The translations under genes were made by a program, and so were the position numbers. Below are positions 57,901-64,000 of a stretch of 64,000 nt of DNA, piece by piece. How positions within the stretch are numbered: the stretch's first letter is position 1; every line of letters starts with the position of its first letter. The notes beneath the pieces are model-generated. The model was not told the origin of the DNA and made no database searches. It saw nothing but the letters and a program-made list of their open reading frames with translations. Source of the stretch: Isoperla grammatica. Taxonomy: Eukaryota; Arthropoda; Insecta; Plecoptera; Perlodidae. The stretch lies in assembly GCA_945910005.1 (NCBI GenBank), contig OX246745.1, positions 40,355,419-40,419,418 of the forward strand, read 5' to 3'.

Positions 57901-60900
57901 CGGCCTTGGCGTTGAGTAGACACGTCTAGACTGTCTTGCCTTGTCTCGTGACATGTATAACACTCACCACTAAGATGGGCTCGGCTTGTCCACTGAGCTC
58001 AATGGTGCTGACTGTCACATCCCCCTCTACGCCAGCCTTGGCGTTGAGTAGACACGTCTAGACTGTCTTGCCTTGTCTCGTGACATGTATAACACTCACC
58101 TCTAAGATGGGCTCGGCTTGTCCCCTGGGCTCAATGGTGCTGACTGTCACATCCCCCTCTACCCCGGCCTTAGCGTTGAGTAGACACGTCTAGACTGTCT
58201 TGCCTTGTCTCGTGACATGTATAACACTCACCTCTAAGATGGGCTCGGCTTGTCCCCTGGGCTCAATGGTGCTGACTGTCACATCCCCCTCTACCCCGGC
58301 CTTGGCGTTGAGTAGACACGTCTAGACTGTCTTGCCTTGTCTCGTGACATGTATAACACTCACCTCTAAGATGGGCTCGGCTTGTCCCCTGGGCTCAATG
58401 GTGCTGACTGTCACATCCCCCTCTACCCCGGCCTTGGCGTTGAGTAGACACGTCTAGACTGTCTTGCCTTGTCTCGTGACATGTATAACACTCACCTCTA
58501 AGATGGGCTCGGCTTGTCCCCTGGGCTCAATGGTGCTGACTGTCACATCCCCCTCTACGCCGGCCTTGGCGTTGAGTAGACACGTCTAGACTGTCTTGCC
58601 TTGTCTCGTGACATGTATAACACTCACCTCTAAGATGGGCTCGGCTTGTCCCCTGGGCTCAATGGTGCTGACTGTCACATCCCCCTCTACGCCGGCCTTG
58701 GCGTTGAGTAGACACGTCTAGACTGTCTTGCCTTGTCTCAAGACATGTATAACACTCACCTCTAAGATGGGCTCGGCTTGTCCCCTGGGCTCAATGGTGC
58801 TGACTGTCACATCCCCCTCTACCCCGGCCTTGGCGTTGAGTAGACACGTCTAGACTGTCTTGCCTTGTCTCGTGACATGTATAACACTCACCTCTAAGAT
58901 GGGCTCGGCTTGTCCCCTGGGCTCAATGGTGCTGACTGTCACATCCCCCTCTACGCCGGCCTTGGCGTTGAGTAGACACGTCTAGACTGTCTTGCCTTGT
59001 CTCGTGACATGTATAACACTCACCTCTAAGATGGGCTCGGCTTGTCCCCTGGGCTCAATGGTGCTGACTGTCACATCCCCCTCTACCCCGGCCTTGACGT
59101 TGAGTAGACACGTCTAGACTGTCTTGCCTTGTCTCGTGACATGTATAACACTCACCTCTAAGATGGGCTCGGCTTGTCCCCTGGGCTCAATGGTGCTGAC
59201 TGTCACATCCCCCTCTACCCCGGCCTTGGCGTTGAGTAGACACGTCTAGACTGTCTTGCCTTGTCTCGTGACATGTATAACACTCACCTCTAAGATGGGC
59301 TCGGCTTGTCCCCTGGGCTCAATGGTGCTGACTGTCACATCCCCCTCTACCCCGGCCTTGGCGTTGAGTAGACACGTCTAGACTGTCTTGCCTTGTCTCG
59401 TGACATGTATAACACTCACCTCTAAGATGGGCTCGGCTTGTCCCCTGGGCTCAATGGTGCTGACTGTCACATCCCCCTCTACGCCGGCCTTGGCGTTGAG
59501 TAGACACGTCTAGACTGTCTTGCCTTGTCTCGTGACATGTATAACACTCACCTCTAAGATGGGCTCGGCTTGTCCCCTGGGCTCAATGGTGCTGACTGTC
59601 ACATCCCCCTCTACGCCGGCCTTGGCGTTGAGTAGACACGTCTAGACTGTCTTGCCTTGTCTCATGACATGTATAACACTCACCTCTAAGATGGGCTCGG
59701 CTTGTGCCCTGGGCTCAATGGTGCTGACTGTCACATCCCCCTCTACGCCGGCCTTGGCGTTGAGTAGACACGTCTAGACTGTCTTGCCTTGTCTCGTGAC
59801 ATGTATAACACTCACCTCTAAGATGGGCTCGGCTTGTCCCCTGGGCTCAATGGTGCTGACTGTCACATCCCCCTCTACCCCGGCCTTGGCGTTGAGTAGA
59901 CACGTCTAGACTGTCTTGCCTTGTCTCGTGACATGTATAACACTCACCTCTGAGATGGGCTCGGCTTGTCCCCTGGGCTCAATGGTGCTGACTGTCACAT
60001 CCCCCTCTACCCCGGCCTTGGCGTTGAGTAGACACGTCTAGACTGTCTTGCCTTGTCTCGTGACATGTATAACACTCACCTCTAAGATGGGCTCGGCATG
60101 TCCCCTGGGCTCAATGGTGCTGACTGTCACATCCCCCTCTACCCCGGCCTTGGCGTTGAGTAGACACGTCTAGACTGTCTTGCCTTGTCTCGTGACATAA
60201 ATAACACTCACCTCTAAGATGGGCTCGGCTTGTCCCCTGGGCTCAATGGTGCTGACTGTCACATCCCCCTCTACCCCGGCCTTGGCGTTGAGTAGACACG
60301 TCTAGACTGTCTTGCCTTGTCTCGTGACATGTATAACACTCACCTCTAAGATGGGCTCGGCTTGTCCCCTGGGCTCAATGGTGCTGACTGTCACATCCCC
60401 CTCTACGCCGGCCTTGGCGTTGAGTAGACACGTCTAGACTGTCTTGCCTTGTCTCGTGACATGTATAACACTCACCTCTAAGATGGGCTCGGCTTGTCCC
60501 CTGGGCTCAATGGTGCTGACTGTCACATCCCCCTCTACGCCGGCCTTGGCGTTGAGTAGACACGTCTAGACTGTCTTGCCTTGTCTCGTGACATGTATAA
60601 CACTCACCTCTAAGATGGGCTCGGCTTGTCCCCTGGGCTCAATGGTGCTGACTGTCACATCCCCCTCTACGCCGGCCTTGGCGTTGAGTAGACACGTCTA
60701 GACTGTCTTGCCTTGTCTCGTGACATGTATAACACTCACCTCTAAGATGGGCTCGGCTTGTCCCCTGGGCTCAATGGTGCTGACTGTCACATCCCCCTCT
60801 ACGCCGGCCTTGGCGTTGAGTAGACACGTCTAGACTGTCTTGCCTTGTCTCAAGACATGTATAACACTCACCTCTAAGATGGGCTCGGCTTGTCCCCTGG

Positions 60901-63900
60901 GCTCAATGGTGCTGACTGTCACATCCCCCTCTACCCCGGCCTTGGCGTTGAGTAGACACGTCTAGACTGTCTTGCCTTGTCTCGTGACATGTATAACACT
61001 CACCTCTAAGATGGGCTCGGCTTGTCCCCTGGGCTCAATGGTGCTGACTGTCACATCCCCCTCTACGCCGGCCTTGGCGTTGAGTAGACACGTCTAGACT
61101 GTCTTGCCTTGTCTCGTGACATGTTTAACACTCACCTCTAAGATGGGCTCGGCTTGTCCCCTGGGCTCAATGGTGCTGACTGTCACATCCCCTTGTCTCG
61201 TGACATGTATAACACTCACCTCTAAGATGGGCTCGGCTTGTCCCCTGGGCTCAATGGTGCTGACTGCACATCCCCCTCTACGCCGGCCTTGGCGTTGAGT
61301 AGACACGTCTAGACTGTCTTGCCTTGTCCCGTGACATGTATAACACTCACCTCTAAGATGGGCTCGGCTTGTCCCCTGGGCTCAATGGTGCTGACTGTCA
61401 CATCCCCCTCTACCCCGGCCTTGGCGTTGAGTAGACACGTCTAGACTGTCTTGCCTTGTCTCGTGACATGTATAACACTCACCTCTAAGATGGGCTCGGC
61501 TTGTCCCCTGGGCTCAATGGTGCTGACTGTCACATCCCCCTCTACGCCGGCCTTGGCGTTGAGTAGACACGTCTAGACTGTCTTGCCTTGTCTCGTGACA
61601 TGTATAACACTCACCTCTAAGATGGGCTCGGCTTGTCCCCTGGGCTCAATGGTGCTGACTGTCACATCCCCCTCTACGCCGGCCTTGGCGTTGAGTAGAC
61701 ACGTCTAGACTGTCTTGCCTTGTCTCGTGACATGTATAACACTCACCTCTAAGATGGGCTCGGCTTGTCCCCTGGGCTCAATGGTGCTGACTGTCACATC
61801 CCCCTCTACCCCGGCCTTGGCGTTGAGTAGACACGTCTAGACTGTCTTGCCTTGTCTCGTGACATGTATAACACTCACCTCTAAGATGGGCTCGGCTTGT
61901 CCCCTGGGCTCAATGGTGCTGACTGTCACATCCCCCTCTACCCCGGCCTTGGCGTTGAGTAGACACGTCTAGACTGTCTTGCCTTGTCTCGTGACATGTA
62001 TAACACTCACCTCTAAGATGGGCTCGGCTTGTCCCCTGGGCTCAATGGTGCTGACTGTCACATCCCCCTCTACCCCGGCCTTGGCGTTGAGTAGACACGT
62101 CTAGACTGTCTTGCCTTGTCTCGTGACATGTATAACACTCACCTCTAAGATGGGCTCGGCTTGTCCCCTGGGCTCAATGGTGCTGACTGTCACATCCCCC
62201 TCTACGCCGGCCTTGGCGTTGAGTAGACACGTCTAGACTGTCTTGCCTTGTCTCGTGACATGTATAACACTCACCTCTAAGATGGGCTCGGCTTGTCCCC
62301 TGGGCTCAATGGTGCTGACTGTCACATCCCCCTCTACCCCGGCCTTGGCGTTGAGTGGACACGTCTAGACTGTCTTGCCTTGTCTCGTGACATGTATAAC
62401 ACTCACCTCTAAGATGGGCTCGGCTTGTCCCCTGGGCTCAATGGTGCTGACTGTCACATCCCCCTCTACGCCGGCCTTGGCGTTGAGTAGACACGTCTAG
62501 ACTGTCTTGCCTTGTCTCGTGACATGTATAACACTCACCTCTAAGATGGGCTCGGCTTGTCCCCTGGGCTCAATGGTGCTGACTGTCACATCCCCCTCTA
62601 CCCCGGCCTTGGCGTTGAGTAGACACGTCAAGACTGTCTTGCCTTGTCTCGTGACATGTATAACACTCGCCTCTAAGATGGGCTCGGCTTGTCCCCTGGG
62701 CTCAATGGTGCTGACTGTCACATCCCCCTCTACGCCGGCCTTGGCGTTGAGTAGACACGTCTAGACTGTCTTGCCTTATCTCGTGACATGTATAACACTC
62801 ACCTCTAAGATGGGCTCGGCTTGTCCCCTGGGCTCAATGGTGCTGACTGTCACATCCCCCTCTACGCCGGCCTTGGCGTTGAGTAGACACGTCTAGACTG
62901 TCTTGCCTTGTCTCGTGACATGTATAACACTCACCTCTGAGATGGGCTCGGCTTGTCCCCTGGGCTCAATGGTGCTGACTGTCACATCCCCCTCTACGCC
63001 GGCCTTGGCGTTGAGTAGACACGTCTAGACTGTCTTGCCTTGTCTCGTGACATGTATAACACTCACCTCTAAGATGGGCTCGGCTTGTCCCCTGGGCTCA
63101 ATGGTGCTGACTGTCACATCCCCCTCTACCCCGGCCTTGGCGTTGAGTAGACACGTCTAGACTGTCTTTCCTTGTCTCGTGACATGTATAACACTCACCT
63201 CTAAGATGGGCTCGGCTTGTCCCCTGGGCTCAATGGTGCTGACTGTCACATCCCCCTCTACCCCGGCCTTGGCGTTGAGTAGACACGTCTAGACTGTCTT
63301 GCCTTGTCTCGTGACATGTATAACACTCACCTCTAAGATGGGCTCGGCTTGTCCCCTGGGCTCAATGGTGCTGACTGTCACATCCCCCTCTACGCCGGCC
63401 TTGGCGTTGAGTAGACACGTCTAGACTCTCTTGCCTTGTCTCGTGACATGTATAACACTCACCTCTAAGATGGGCTCGGCTTGTCCCCTGGGCTCAATGG
63501 TGCTGACTGTCACATCCCCCTCTACCCCGGCCTTGGCGTTGAGTAGACACGTCTAGACTGTCTTGCCTTGTCTCGTGACATGTATAACACTCACCTCTAA
63601 GATGGGCTCGGCTTGTCCCCTGGGCTCAATGGTGCTGACTGTCACATCCCCCTCTACGCCGGCCTTGGCGTTGAGTAGACACGTCTAGACTGTCTTGCCT
63701 TGTCTCGTGACATGTATAACACTCACCTCTAAGATAGGCTCGGCTTGTCCCCTGGGCTCAATGGTGCTGACTGTCACATCCCCCTCTACCCCGGCCTTGG
63801 CGTTGAGTAGACACGTCTAGACTGTCTTGCCTTGTCTCGTGACATGACTAACACTCACCTCTAAGATGGGCTCGGCTTGTCCCCTGGGCTCAATGGTGCT

Positions 63901-64000
63901 GACTGTCACATCCCCCTCTACGCCGGCCTTGGCGTTGAGTAGACACGTCTAGACTGTCTTGCCTTGTCTCGTGACATGTATAACACTCACCTCTAAGATG
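45937..64000. repeat. 132-bp satellite seeded on a SARDH-like exon/5' splice site (about 137 copies, runs off right edge)
   Basis: The unit starts (plus strand) tgacatgtataacactcacc. The exact 132-bp step is seen from 45937 to 61117. One unit is truncated to 84 bp (61117-61200) and one is 131 bp. Copies are almost identical; the commonest variant is ctaccccgg versus ctacgccgg. On the minus strand each unit reads about 105 nt of coding-like sequence, GKTV-stop-TCLLNAKAGVEGD to QAEPILE, then GAG followed by gtgagt, a strong 5' splice site, and 27 nt of intron. The peptide resembles the SARDH/GcvT motif around YTCMLN and DLTV. In nearly all copies the expected Tyr codon is TAG. Confidence 0.95.

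Noticed and set aside
55418..62764. 74-85-codon open frames in the 132-bp array
   Set aside because: They exist only where a copy has lost the TAG codon or a unit is truncated, and they cross the 5' splice site into intron sequence.
1..64000. CRISPR-like arrays
   Set aside because: The regular repeats are head-to-tail minisatellites without unique spacers, in a genome with spliceosomal introns.

Overview
The window is animal nuclear DNA. It has GT-AG introns, mostly AT-rich non-coding sequence, dense transposons, and the ends of four protein-coding genes. I would guess an arthropod, mainly from a tRNA-headed SINE whose tail resembles arthropod SINEs, but this is weak and the species is not resolved. 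More than half of the window is tandem repeat. Layout: (1) 1-23858 (+) is the 3' part of a tetraspanin gene (exons 1448-1540, 20550-20687, 23811-23858; CD151/CD9-like). Its 19-kb intron holds an 8.2-kb minisatellite of 74/69-bp units inside a terminal-inverted-repeat (TIR) element, a hAT-like element with 98-bp internal repeats split by a 4.9-kb non-LTR retrotransposon, and a 14-bp minisatellite split by a hAT MITE. A 60-bp minisatellite starts inside the third-from-last listed feature of the gene, exon 20550-20687, and copies its 3' end together with its 5' splice site. (2) 23859-31499 is non-coding: a SINE, a second copy of the hAT MITE, and a TIR element with internal tandem repeats. (3) 31500-38242 (-) is a three-exon gene that I read as a short DELE1 orthologue (mitochondrial stress relay, Sel1-like repeats). 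Its first intron carries a very young, apparently intact Ty3/gypsy retrotransposon nested in an older TIR element. (4) 40649-43142 (+) is PPIL3, a cyclophilin-type prolyl isomerase, complete except for its start-codon exon. Its introns hold two hAT-type MITEs and two copies of a foldback MITE. (5) 45425-64000 (-) holds the last exon of a sarcosine dehydrogenase (SARDH)-like gene, a short SARDH-like fragment, and about 18 kb (about 137 copies) of a 132-bp satellite. That satellite itself looks derived from a SARDH exon plus its 5' splice site, and it runs off the right edge. DELE1 and PPIL3 are divergent; PPIL3 and SARDH converge tail to tail. The genes share no evident pathway. Most striking pattern: two unrelated genes each carry a minisatellite seeded on an exon/5'-splice-site junction, and three separate TIR elements carry internal minisatellites. 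The long open frames inside the repeats are artefacts.
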